Below are positions 16,750 through 24,598 of a stretch of 36,601 nt of DNA, piece by piece. The position numbers and the translations under genes were made by a program. The stretch is from Candidatus Gallimonas gallistercoris (GTDB lineage: Bacteria; Bacillota; Clostridia; Christensenellales; Borkfalkiaceae): NCBI GenBank assembly GCA_019117085.1, contig DXAJ01000001.1:1-36601 (forward strand), in the 5' to 3' direction. Position 1 is the stretch's first letter. Every line of letters starts with the position of its first letter. Below the pieces are notes generated by a model that did no database searches, had not been told where the DNA came from, and worked only from the letters and a program-made list of their open reading frames with translations.

Positions 16750-18810
16750 ATGACGGCAAAAGACTTTGCACAACATAACTTCGAAGGGGCATGGCATTCC
16801 TTCGAGCCCGGCAAGTGGAGCCAGGACGAAGTGGACGTGCGCGATTTCATCCAGCGCAACTACACCCCGTATGAGGGCGACGGCGCCTTCCTCGCGCCCG
16901 CCACCGAAGCGACAAAAAAGCTTTGGGAGATCGTCATGGAGTATTCCAAGGAGGAGCGCGAACGGGGCGGCGTGTACGACGCCGATACTTCCATCGTCTC
17001 CACCGTGGCAAGCCACAAGGCGGGGTATTTCGACAAGTCGCTCGAAAAGATCGTGGGGCTCCAGACGGACATGCCCTTCAAGCGCTCGCTGCAGCCCTTC
17101 GGCGGCATCCGCATGGCGGAAGAGGCGCTCGAAATGTACGGCTATCACATCGACCCCGAGGTCAAATATATCTTCACGCATTACAGAAAGACGCACAACG
17201 ACGGCGTGTACGACGCCTACACCCCCGAGATGCGCCGTGCGCGCTCCGCGCATATTTTAACGGGGCTTCCCGATACCTACGGCCGCGGCCGCATCGTGGG
17301 GGACTATCGCCGCGTGGCGCTCTACGGCGTCGATTATCTCATCCAAAAGCGCGAGGAGGATAAATCCCGCATCGACGGCGACATGACGCCCGACCGCATC
17401 CGCGACCGCGAGGAAGTCGCCGAGCAGGTCAAGGCATTGAAGGCGCTCAAAGCGATGGCGGCGGAGTACGGCTTTGATATCTCCCGCCCCGCCGAGAACG
17501 CGCAGGAGGCCATCCAGTGGCTGTACTTCGGCTATCTCGCCGCCGTCAAAGATCAGAACGGCGCGGCGATGAGCATCGGCCGCAATTCCACCTTCCTCGA
17601 CATCTACATCGAGCGCGACCTCCGCGAAGGGAAGCTCACCGAAGAGGAGGCGCAGGAGCTTGTCGATCACTTTGTCATGAAGCTGCGCGTCGTCAAGTTC
17701 ATGCGCATCAAGGAGTATAACGAACTGTTCAGCGGCGACCCGACATGGGTCACCGAGTCAATCGGCGGCATGGGCGTGGACGGCAGGACGCTCGTCACCA
17801 AGAATAGCTTCCGCATCCTGCACACGCTCAAAAATCTCGGCCCCGCGCCCGAGCCCAACCTCACGGTGCTGTGGTCAAGGCGGCTCCCCGACGGCTTCAA
17901 GCGCTTCTGCGCCGAAGTTTCCATCGAGACGAGCGCCATCCAATACGAGAGCGACGACCTGATGCGGCCCGAGATGGGGGACGACTACTGCATCGCCTGC
18001 TGCGTTTCGAGCATGCGCGTGGGCAAGGATATGCAGTTCTTCGGGGCGCGCGCCAACCTTGCCAAGTGCCTGCTTTACGCCATCAACGGCGGCAAGGACG
18101 AGCTCATGAAGGACAAAAAGACGGGAAAGCCCATGCAGGTCTCGCCCGAATACGCGCCCATCCTCGGCGACGGCCCCCTCGACTTTTCCGAGGTCATGCG
18201 CAAGTACGAGCAGATGATGGAGTGGCTCGCCCGCCTCTACGTCAACACGCTCAACCTCATCCACTACATGCACGACAAGTACTGCTACGAAGCGCTCGAA
18301 ATGGCGCTGCACGACGTGCAGGTGCGCCGCTTCTTCGCGACGGGCATCGCGGGGCTCTCGTGCGCGGCGGACAGCCTTTCCGCCATCAAGTACGCGAAAG
18401 TGTATCCCGTCAGGAACGAAGAGGGCATCGTCACCGACTTTACGATCGAGGGCGATTACCCCAAGTACGGCAACAACGACGACAGGGCGGACGAGCTCGC
18501 CGTGTGGATCGTCAAGACGTTCATGAATAAAATAAAGTCCTGCTACACCTACCGCGGATCGGTGCCCACGATGTCCATCCTCACCATCACTTCCAACGTG
18601 GTGTACGGCAAGAAAACGGGCAACACGCCCGACGGCAGGCGCGCGGGCGAACCGCTCGCCCCCGGCGCCAACCCCATGCACGGGAGAGATTCCCACGGCG
18701 CGCTCGCTTCCCTCGAATCGGTCGCCAAACTTCCCTACGATTACGCCCGCGACGGCATCTCCAACACCTTCTCGGTGACGCCGCAGTCGCTCGGCAAAGA
18801 TGAAGATTAA
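16750..18810 (+). CDS. pflB: Pyruvate formate-lyase catalytic region, lacking the C-terminal glycyl-radical domain
   Basis: [19 protein letters not shown] active-site Cys-Cys; ends [17 protein letters not shown], where canonical PflB continues. Confidence 0.95.
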   Translation: MTAKDFAQHNFEGAWHSFEPGKWSQDEVDVRDFIQRNYTPYEGDGAFLAPATEATKKLWEIVMEYSKEERERGGVYDADTSIVSTVASHKAGYFDKSLEKIVGLQTDMPFKRSLQPFGGIRMAEEALEMYGYHIDPEVKYIFTHYRKTHNDGVYDAYTPEMRRARSAHILTGLPDTYGRGRIVGDYRRVALYGVDYLIQKREEDKSRIDGDMTPDRIRDREEVAEQVKALKALKAMAAEYGFDISRPAENAQEAIQWLYFGYLAAVKDQNGAAMSIGRNSTFLDIYIERDLREGKLTEEEAQELVDHFVMKLRVVKFMRIKEYNELFSGDPTWVTESIGGMGVDGRTLVTKNSFRILHTLKNLGPAPEPNLTVLWSRRLPDGFKRFCAEVSIETSAIQYESDDLMRPEMGDDYCIACCVSSMRVGKDMQFFGARANLAKCLLYAINGGKDELMKDKKTGKPMQVSPEYAPILGDGPLDFSEVMRKYEQMMEWLARLYVNTLNLIHYMHDKYCYEALEMALHDVQVRRFFATGIAGLSCAADSLSAIKYAKVYPVRNEEGIVTDFTIEGDYPKYGNNDDRADELAVWIVKTFMNKIKSCYTYRGSVPTMSILTITSNVVYGKKTGNTPDGRRAGEPLAPGANPMHGRDSHGALASLESVAKLPYDYARDGISNTFSVTPQSLGKDED

Positions 18811-18824
18811 AGGAGGAACTTGTT

Positions 18825-19061
18825 ATGAGCAATCAGCAGACGGAAAACCTTGTCAATATGCTCGACGCCTATGTGGCGGACGGCGGGTATCATCTCAACG
18901 TCAACGTGTTTAACCGCGAGACGCTGCTCGACGCGCAGAAACACCCCGAAAAGTACCCCCAGCTCACCGTCCGCGTGAGCGGGTATGCGGTCAACTTCAT
19001 CAAGCTCACCAAGGAGCAGCAGGACGACGTCATCGCACGGACGATCCATGAGAAGATGTGA
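18825..19061 (+). CDS. Stand-alone glycyl-radical domain of pyruvate formate-lyase (GrcA-like)
   Basis: [70 protein letters not shown]; different frame from pflB. Confidence 0.95.
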   Translation: MSNQQTENLVNMLDAYVADGGYHLNVNVFNRETLLDAQKHPEKYPQLTVRVSGYAVNFIKLTKEQQDDVIARTIHEKM

Positions 19062-19100
19062 TGAAGTTCACACTTTTTTGTGCAGGCACAAAAAAGTCGT

Positions 19101-19130
19101 GAGGGGTGGAGTCGATTGATTTTAACGGGC
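19101..19130 (+). repeat. Repeat a, left copy
   Basis: GAGGGGTGGAGTCGATTGATTTTAACGGGC; about 24/30 identical to the reverse complement of 20711-20740. Confidence 0.65.
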
Positions 19131-19150
19131 GGTTTCGCCCACGGGTTTTG

Positions 19151-19226
19151 ATGTCATTCTAAGAACAATAAGCCTCAAGTATGAGGCAAATTGAGTCCCG
19201 CAGCGGAGGGCAACCCTCCTCGCGGG
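19151..19226 (+). repeat. Two-hairpin intergenic repeat b, left copy
   Basis: ATGTCATTCTAAGAACAATAA-GCCTCA-AGTA-TGAGGC-AAATTGAGT-CCCGCAGCGGAGGGCAACCCTCCTCGCGGG. Confidence 0.75.
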
Positions 19227-19239
19227 ATTTGGTTATTTA

Positions 19240-19303
19240 GAGGCGGCGGAGGGGAACCCTGCTTGCGCCATTATTAGAGAAGCAGAGGGGAACCCTCCTC
19301 GCG
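19240..19303 (+). repeat. Two further degenerate copies of the GGAGGGNAACCCTCC hairpin
   Basis: GGCGGCGGAGGGGAACCCTGCTTGCGCC and AAGCAGAGGGGAACCCTCCTCGCGG. Confidence 0.55.
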
Positions 19304-19366
19304 GAAGTGATTTATAAGAAAGGGGTCCCGAAAAAGTCGCGCAGCGAGTTTTTCGGGAATAAAAAT

Positions 19367-19399
19367 GCCGCGGCGCCGACCCAAAGTCGGCGCCGCGGC
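19367..19399. terminator. 14-bp GC-rich hairpin
   Basis: GCCGCGGCGCCGAC-CCAAA-GTCGGCGCCGCGGC. Confidence 0.6.
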
Positions 19400-19440
19400 G
19401 CGTTCTCTTTTATGCCGCCGCACGGTTCAGGCGCGGCGGT

Positions 19441-19692
19441 TTATACGACGATCTTCACCGTCTCTCCGTCGGCGGTCTCGATGTCGACAAAGGCGAATTT
19501 CCCGCATTTTTTGCGGCACTCTTTGAGGATGGCGCGCATCTCCCGCCAGTGCTCTTTTAAAAAGCGGTGCAGTGCCTCGTCCTTTTTCTTCAGCATCGCC
19601 GGAGCAAGGCGCAGGCACAGCCCTACGGGGAAGTGCAGGGAAAGGCGGAAGCCCTCCGCCTTTATCACGATCTTTGCCATCACTCCACCCAA
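19441..19692 (-). CDS. Small protein with terminus related to that of the upstream HTH protein
   Basis: 83 aa; IKAEGFRLSLHFPVGLCLRL...FAFVDIETADGETVKIVV; overlaps the end of the HTH gene. Confidence 0.7.
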   Translation of the reverse strand: MGGVMAKIVIKAEGFRLSLHFPVGLCLRLAPAMLKKKDEALHRFLKEHWREMRAILKECRKKCGKFAFVDIETADGETVKIVV

Positions 19693-20171
19693 ATTTCAAT
19701 GACGTCGCCGTCCGAACTTTCAATATCGACGAGCTTGCCCAATACGCCCGCGTGCACGAGCTCCGAAAGTTTTGCAAAGTCGATGCTCTTCATCGCCTCG
19801 CCCGCCGCGCCATCTGCCGAGAAGGGGAGCTTGCCGTCCTTCAAGAAGACTTCGACGAGCGCGAAGGGCAGATTGATGTTGACTTTGTCGCCGTCCTCCG
19901 AGAGGATTCGGATGCGCAACATGAGCTTGCCGAAATCGACGTGCGCGGGATCGACGGCGACTGCCGCGTCCTTTTTGACGCCGAGGAGCTCGTCGACGGT
20001 GATACCGAAAAGCTCTGCAAGGCGGGGGAGAAGGGAAATGTCGGGCGCGGTGAGGTCGTTCTCCCATTTGCTGACGGCCTGCGCGCTCACCGAGCACAGC
20101 TCTGCCAGGGCTTCCTGCGTGAGCCCCTTTTGTTTGCGGAAGTATGCGATGCGCTGTCCTAATGTGTTCAT
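19680..20171 (-). CDS. XRE HTH regulator with C-terminal SHOCT/YvlB-like domain
   Basis: LGQRIAYFRKQKGLTQEALAELCSVSAQAVSKWENDLTAPDISLLPRLAELFGITVDELL HTH; LRIRILSEDGDKVNINLPFALV...LVDIESSDGDVIEIWVE tail. Confidence 0.85.
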   Translation of the reverse strand: MNTLGQRIAYFRKQKGLTQEALAELCSVSAQAVSKWENDLTAPDISLLPRLAELFGITVDELLGVKKDAAVAVDPAHVDFGKLMLRIRILSEDGDKVNINLPFALVEVFLKDGKLPFSADGAAGEAMKSIDFAKLSELVHAGVLGKLVDIESSDGDVIEIWVE

Positions 20172-20400
20172 AAAAAACTCCTTATGGTCGGGTATTTGCG
20201 GATGGTTTCCGCGTTTCGTGCCTTCATTTTAGCGCGTTCTTTGCCGAAATTCCAGCGACGAGCAGTTGAAATCGCCCAACCATGCGTTGATTTTCCCTCA
20301 ACCGTCGGTTGAATGTTGGGGGTTACTCCTTCCGCCGCGCGCCCGCTTTGCGGGCGCGCGGCAGCTTCTTGTGCGGTGGAGAGAAGCATCTTTGCCGTAA

Positions 20401-20480
20401 GTCTTGCTTTTTATCATAAGGCGACTCCCTCAGTCTCGCTACGCTCGACAGCTCCCCCACGGGAGGAGCCAAGGAGATTG
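20401..20480. repeat. Imperfect palindromic intergenic repeat (GGCGACTCCCTCAG...CAGCTCCCCCACGGGAGGAGCC)
   Basis: Self-complementary arms; resembles a common gut-Firmicute intergenic repeat from memory. Confidence 0.5.
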
Positions 20481-20506
20481 ACGTTTGCCGTGCTTCCAAA
20501 ATCACT

Positions 20507-20580
20507 GAGCCGAGCAGGGTTTCCCTGCGCTGGCTCACTCAATTTGCATATACTTATGCTTGCTGCTCTTAGAATGACAT
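20507..20580 (-). repeat. Two-hairpin intergenic repeat b, right copy (inverted)
   Basis: Reverse strand ATGTCATTCTAAGAGCAGCAA-GCATA-AGTA-TATGC-AAATTGAGT-GAGCCAGCGCAGGGAAACCCTGCTCGGCTC. Confidence 0.75.
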
Positions 20581-20710
20581 AGGGCTCCCGCAAAGATTTT
20601 GCGAAGCAAAAGATTTGTGGGAAAAGGAGGAGCAGGCATCAAAGCCCTGCCCCGACCTAAGGAGAGGCTGGCAAAGTTTGCCTTGCTCCGACGCGCTCGC
20701 GGGCGATAAT

Positions 20711-20740
20711 GCCTGTTAAAATCAACAAAGTCGACCCCTC
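20711..20740 (-). repeat. Repeat a, right copy (inverted)
   Basis: Reverse strand GAGGGGTCGACTTTGTTGATTTTAACAGGC. Confidence 0.65.
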
Positions 20741-20783
20741 GAAGCGAAGATTTCCCAAAGGGAAAGATTTGCTTCGAAATTTT

Positions 20784-22001
20784 TTAGAGTTTCAACGTCA
20801 GATCGCCGTATTTGATAATGTTAAGTTTGCGGAAGAGTTCGCAGACGGCGAGCGTCAGAAGGGCGGGGAGGACAAAGCAGAAGAGCACGACCCACAAAAT
20901 GGTCAGCCCCACGTTGCAGCCTTGGGCGCCGATCATCTCAAACAGCATATCGATGGGCCCCACGAGCCCCGCCGTGCCCATGCCGCTCCCCGTGCGCGTT
21001 GCAAACAGCCCGATGCCCGCGCCGTTGGGAAGGAAGACGGAAAGAGTCCCCAAAATGGCGGAGGAGATGATGGGCGGCACGAAGAGGACGGGCTTTTTGA
21101 AGACGTTGGGGATCTGCAGCATGGAAGTGCCTAAGCCCTGCGCCACAAAGCCGCCCCAGCGGTTCTCGCGGAAGCTCATGGCGGCAAAGCCCATCATCTG
21201 GCAGCAGCAGCCGACGACCGCCGCGCCCGCCGCCACGCCCGAAAGCCCGATGGAGATGCCGATCGCCGCCGAGGAGATGGGAAGGGTGAGCGCCACGCCC
21301 ATCACGACGGAGACGATGAGCCCCGTGACGGCGGCGGACACCGTGGAAAGGGAGGCCGCCCATGCGATGAAGTTGCCGAGCTCGGTCAAGGCCAGCGAGA
21401 CGGGATACCCCACGCCAATGCCGAAGAGCGCGCCGCCCGCAAGCCCCACAAGGGGGGTGATGAGGATGTCGACGCGCGTTCTGCCCGAAACGAGGGAAGC
21501 GAGCGTCATGGCGGCAAACGCGCCCACGAATGCGCCCATGGGATCGCCCGCAGACGCAAGCGCGATCGCAAAGCCGTTGCCGCTCTCCATAGAGGTCTGG
21601 ATGCCCGAGATGACCGCCTGCGCGTATGAGCCGATCATGCCCGCGGCGACCGCCGAGGCGACGACGAGCGGCTGCGTCTTTTTGAGTTTTAAGCAAACGC
21701 CCACGCCGATGCCCGCGCCCATCGCGATCTGCGCCACTTTGCCCACCGCTTCGAGCGCGAGCCCGAAGGGGTTGTTGCCCGCTTTGTCGATGAGGCTGCC
21801 GAGCTGCCAGAGGATGGTGCCCGCGATGAGCGTCGCAAAGAGGCCGAGCGCCATGCCGCTCATGCCGTCGATGAAGACGTAATTTAAAAGCCATTTGAGC
21901 TTTTCGCCCGCACCGCTGCACTCTTTGAAGGTCATTTCGGAGAGTTTTTTCTTTCTTTCGGGCGGCAGCTGCGCCGCATTGTCTTGATTGAGTTCTTCCA
22001 T
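20784..22001 (-). CDS. PTS transporter subunit IIC-like membrane protein (EIIC_2 type)
   Basis: 405 aa polytopic; GLFATLIAGTILWQLG, GDPMGAFVGAFAAMTLASLVSGRTRVDILITPLVGLAGG, GTAGLVGPIDML. Confidence 0.82.
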   Translation of the reverse strand: MEELNQDNAAQLPPERKKKLSEMTFKECSGAGEKLKWLLNYVFIDGMSGMALGLFATLIAGTILWQLGSLIDKAGNNPFGLALEAVGKVAQIAMGAGIGVGVCLKLKKTQPLVVASAVAAGMIGSYAQAVISGIQTSMESGNGFAIALASAGDPMGAFVGAFAAMTLASLVSGRTRVDILITPLVGLAGGALFGIGVGYPVSLALTELGNFIAWAASLSTVSAAVTGLIVSVVMGVALTLPISSAAIGISIGLSGVAAGAAVVGCCCQMMGFAAMSFRENRWGGFVAQGLGTSMLQIPNVFKKPVLFVPPIISSAILGTLSVFLPNGAGIGLFATRTGSGMGTAGLVGPIDMLFEMIGAQGCNVGLTILWVVLFCFVLPALLTLAVCELFRKLNIIKYGDLTLKL

Positions 22002-22019
22002 CTTTTCTCCTTCGGGAAA

Positions 22020-22103
22020 AGCAAAGCCCCCGAAGCGGTACGGCTTCGGGGGAAAACGAATGTTGTTTTTAACAAGCCGTACATTCTACGCTTTTCTCTG
22101 TTT
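22020..22103 (-). promoter_or_regulatory. Structured 5' leader with mutually exclusive hairpins
   Basis: Hairpin CCCCCGAAGC-CGTACC-GCTTCGGGGG; upstream GTACGGCTT complements AAGCCGTAC in that hairpin. Confidence 0.6.
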
Positions 22104-22109
22104 TGCATT

Positions 22110-22138
22110 ATGATAGCGCAAGGCGGGGGGAATGTCAA
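22110..22138 (-). promoter_or_regulatory. Sigma-A promoter of the PTS IIC-like gene
   Basis: Reverse strand TTGACA-N17-TATCAT. Confidence 0.75.
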
Positions 22139-22338
22139 GCGTTTGCGCAAAAAAACCGCGCGCACAACATGCCGAAAAAAAGTTGTAAAGGGCGGGGCGC
22201 TGTGATATAATTTCCTTTGTGAACGAACTCATCGCGCGGGAAGGGACGGCATTTTACACGATTATTACCTTTCCGTGACGAAAAATGCGCAATTTTGCGC
22301 GCGTGATGCGCTATACTGGATACACGACGGAGGATATC

Positions 22339-23130
22339 ATGCCCGCGGCTTATGCACACATCTCGTTCGGGAGGGAAGTATTGAAAGCCCTGCCCGCGCC
22401 GCTTCAAACGATCGTCAAAGAGCACTTCGACGCCTTCGCGCTCGGCGTGCACGGCCCCGACCTGCTCTTTTACTACCGCCCGCTCTTTGCCAACAAGACG
22501 AGCGCAGTCGGCTACCGCCTGCATTTCGAACAGGCGGCGCCCTTCTTTGCGCGTGCGAAGACCGTTTTCACGGCGCGCGGCTGCCGCCCCGAGGATGCGG
22601 CGTATCTATTCGGCTATCTTTGCCACTTCGCGCTCGATAGCACGGCGCACCCCCTCGTGAGCGAAAAGCTCGAACGCTCGCCCGAGGTGACGCACACCGA
22701 GACGGAGTCCTCTTTCGACCGCCTCCTCCTCGAGAGAGAGGGCAAAGACCCGCTCTCTGCCGACCTCACGGCGCACATCCGCCCCTCTTCGCAGCTTGCG
22801 GACATCGCCGCCGCCTACTACGGGCTGCCCGAACGCAAACTGAGGAAGGCGCTCTCGTCCATCCTCTTTTACAATCGCCTGCTGCGCGCGCCGCGCCCTG
22901 CAAAGCGCCGTCTCGTCTGCGCCGTCCTGCGCCTCACGGGCAACTACCGCGAGATGCACGGCATGATGATCCCCTATCGAAAGGACGAGCGCTGCGAAGA
23001 CAGCGACAAGGCGCTTATGGACGCCTTTGAACGGGCAATTCCCAAGGCGTGCGAACTTATCGCTTCCTATGAAACGTATCTGCGCGGAGAGGGGGAACTG
23101 AGCCCGCTTCTTGACCGCAATTACGAATAA
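22339..23130 (+). CDS. Zinc-dependent phospholipase C-like family protein
   Basis: AYAHISFGREVL, FALGVHGPDLLFYY, YLFGYLCHFALDSTAHPLV, HTETESSFD. Confidence 0.8.
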   Translation: MPAAYAHISFGREVLKALPAPLQTIVKEHFDAFALGVHGPDLLFYYRPLFANKTSAVGYRLHFEQAAPFFARAKTVFTARGCRPEDAAYLFGYLCHFALDSTAHPLVSEKLERSPEVTHTETESSFDRLLLEREGKDPLSADLTAHIRPSSQLADIAAAYYGLPERKLRKALSSILFYNRLLRAPRPAKRRLVCAVLRLTGNYREMHGMMIPYRKDERCEDSDKALMDAFERAIPKACELIASYETYLRGEGELSPLLDRNYE

Positions 23131-23158
23131 AGCAAGAATATCAACAGGAGAATATGGT

Positions 23159-24529
23159 ATGAGTGGAGCAAAGGCCGCCAAGGCGCGGCAGGCAAACCCG
23201 AACAGGAGAAAGGAGATCGCCTGGATCTTGTACGACGTGGGCAATTCGGCGTTCACGCTGCTCGTGAGCACGGTGCTGCCCATCTATTTCAACTATCTCG
23301 TCACCTCGGCGGGGCTTGCAGAGACGGACGCCACCGCCATCTGGGGGTATGCGGCGAGCGCGGTCACGCTGTGCGTCGCGGTGCTCTCGCCCATCTTGGG
23401 TTCGTTTGCCGACGACGTGGGCAGGAAGAAGCCGCTCTTTTTCTTCAGCGCCGTTTTGGGCGTCTTCGGCTGCGGGGCGCTCGGTATCCCGATGGGCTGG
23501 GTCGCCTTCCTCGCCGTCTTCATCGTCGCGAAGATCTGCTATTCGGTCAGCCTCGTCTTCTACGACGCCATGCTCACCGACGTGACGACGCCCGAACGCC
23601 TCGACGACGTTTCCGCCAAGGGCTATGCCTTCGGGTATGTGGGCAGCTGCATCCCCTTCCTTCTCGGCATCTATCTCATCAACTTTACCGACCTTGCGAT
23701 CACCGTCTCCATGCCCGTCGCCTGCCTCATCAACGCGCTGTGGTGGTTCGGCTTCACGCTGCCTCTCACCAAGGAGTATGAGCAGACGCACTTCATCCGC
23801 CGCGCCAAGAACACGGTGCGCGGAAGCTTCAAGCGCCTCTTCTCGGTGTTCGGCAAGAAAGAAGGGCTTCCCAACCGCAAGGGCATCATCCTCTTCCTCG
23901 TTGCCTTCTTCCTCTACATCGACGGCGTCTATACCGTCATCGATATGGCGACTTCCTTCGGTACGGCGCTGGGCTTCGATACGACCTCGCTCCTTTTAGC
24001 GCTCCTTCTGACGCAGATCGTCGCCTTCCCCGCCGCCATCGTCTTCGGGAAGCTCGCCTCCAAGGTGCACAACGACCTTCTCATCTTCATCTGCGTCGTC
24101 GCATATACGGGCGTGGGCATCTTTGCCGTCTTCATGTCCGAGAGCTGGCAGTTCTGGGTGCTCGCTTCCATCGTCGGGCTCTTCCAAGGGGGCGTGCAGG
24201 CGCTCTCGCGCTCCTACTTCGCGCAGATCATCCCCGCCGAACAATCGGGTCTTCTCTTTGGCATCCTCGATATCTTCGGCAAGGGCGCGGCGTTCATCGG
24301 CACCCTCCTCGTCGGCATCGTCACGCAGGCGACGGACTCCGTCAACATGGGCGCGCTGCCCATCGTGGCGCTCTTCGTGCTCGGGCTCGTCGCGCTCGTC
24401 TTCGCCGCGCGGGAAAACAGGAAGTTCCTCTTTGCGAGGAAAGCGTCGGCAACTGCTGTTCCCGAAGCCCCTTCGGATGGCGGGAATGCTGCTCCCGGAA
24501 GCGAACCTCCGCAGGATACGCACGAGTAA
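23159..24529 (+). CDS. MFS transporter, UMF1 (Atg22-like) family
   Basis: KEIAWILYDVGNSAFTLLVSTVLPIYF, SPILGSFADDVGRKKP, FQGGVQALSRSYFAQIIPAEQSGLLFG. Confidence 0.9.
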   Translation: MSGAKAAKARQANPNRRKEIAWILYDVGNSAFTLLVSTVLPIYFNYLVTSAGLAETDATAIWGYAASAVTLCVAVLSPILGSFADDVGRKKPLFFFSAVLGVFGCGALGIPMGWVAFLAVFIVAKICYSVSLVFYDAMLTDVTTPERLDDVSAKGYAFGYVGSCIPFLLGIYLINFTDLAITVSMPVACLINALWWFGFTLPLTKEYEQTHFIRRAKNTVRGSFKRLFSVFGKKEGLPNRKGIILFLVAFFLYIDGVYTVIDMATSFGTALGFDTTSLLLALLLTQIVAFPAAIVFGKLASKVHNDLLIFICVVAYTGVGIFAVFMSESWQFWVLASIVGLFQGGVQALSRSYFAQIIPAEQSGLLFGILDIFGKGAAFIGTLLVGIVTQATDSVNMGALPIVALFVLGLVALVFAARENRKFLFARKASATAVPEAPSDGGNAAPGSEPPQDTHE

Positions 24530-24548
24530 ATAGGCTGAAAAATCAAAA

Positions 24549-24580
24549 CGGCGCCGCGGCTCTTTCGAGCCGCGGCGCCG
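24549..24580. terminator. 14-bp GC-rich hairpin between convergent genes
   Basis: CGGCGCCGCGGCTC-TTTC-GAGCCGCGGCGCCG. Confidence 0.65.
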
Positions 24581-24598
24581 CCGTCTGTTGTGATAGTC

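Noticed and set aside
18808-18824. Stop-codon readthrough or selenocysteine-like joining of pflB and the radical domain
   Set aside because: The ORFs are in different frames and the second has a strong SD; separate translation is simpler.
19160-19330. CRISPR-like array
   Set aside because: Only a few degenerate hairpin repeats, no regular spacers, no cas genes.
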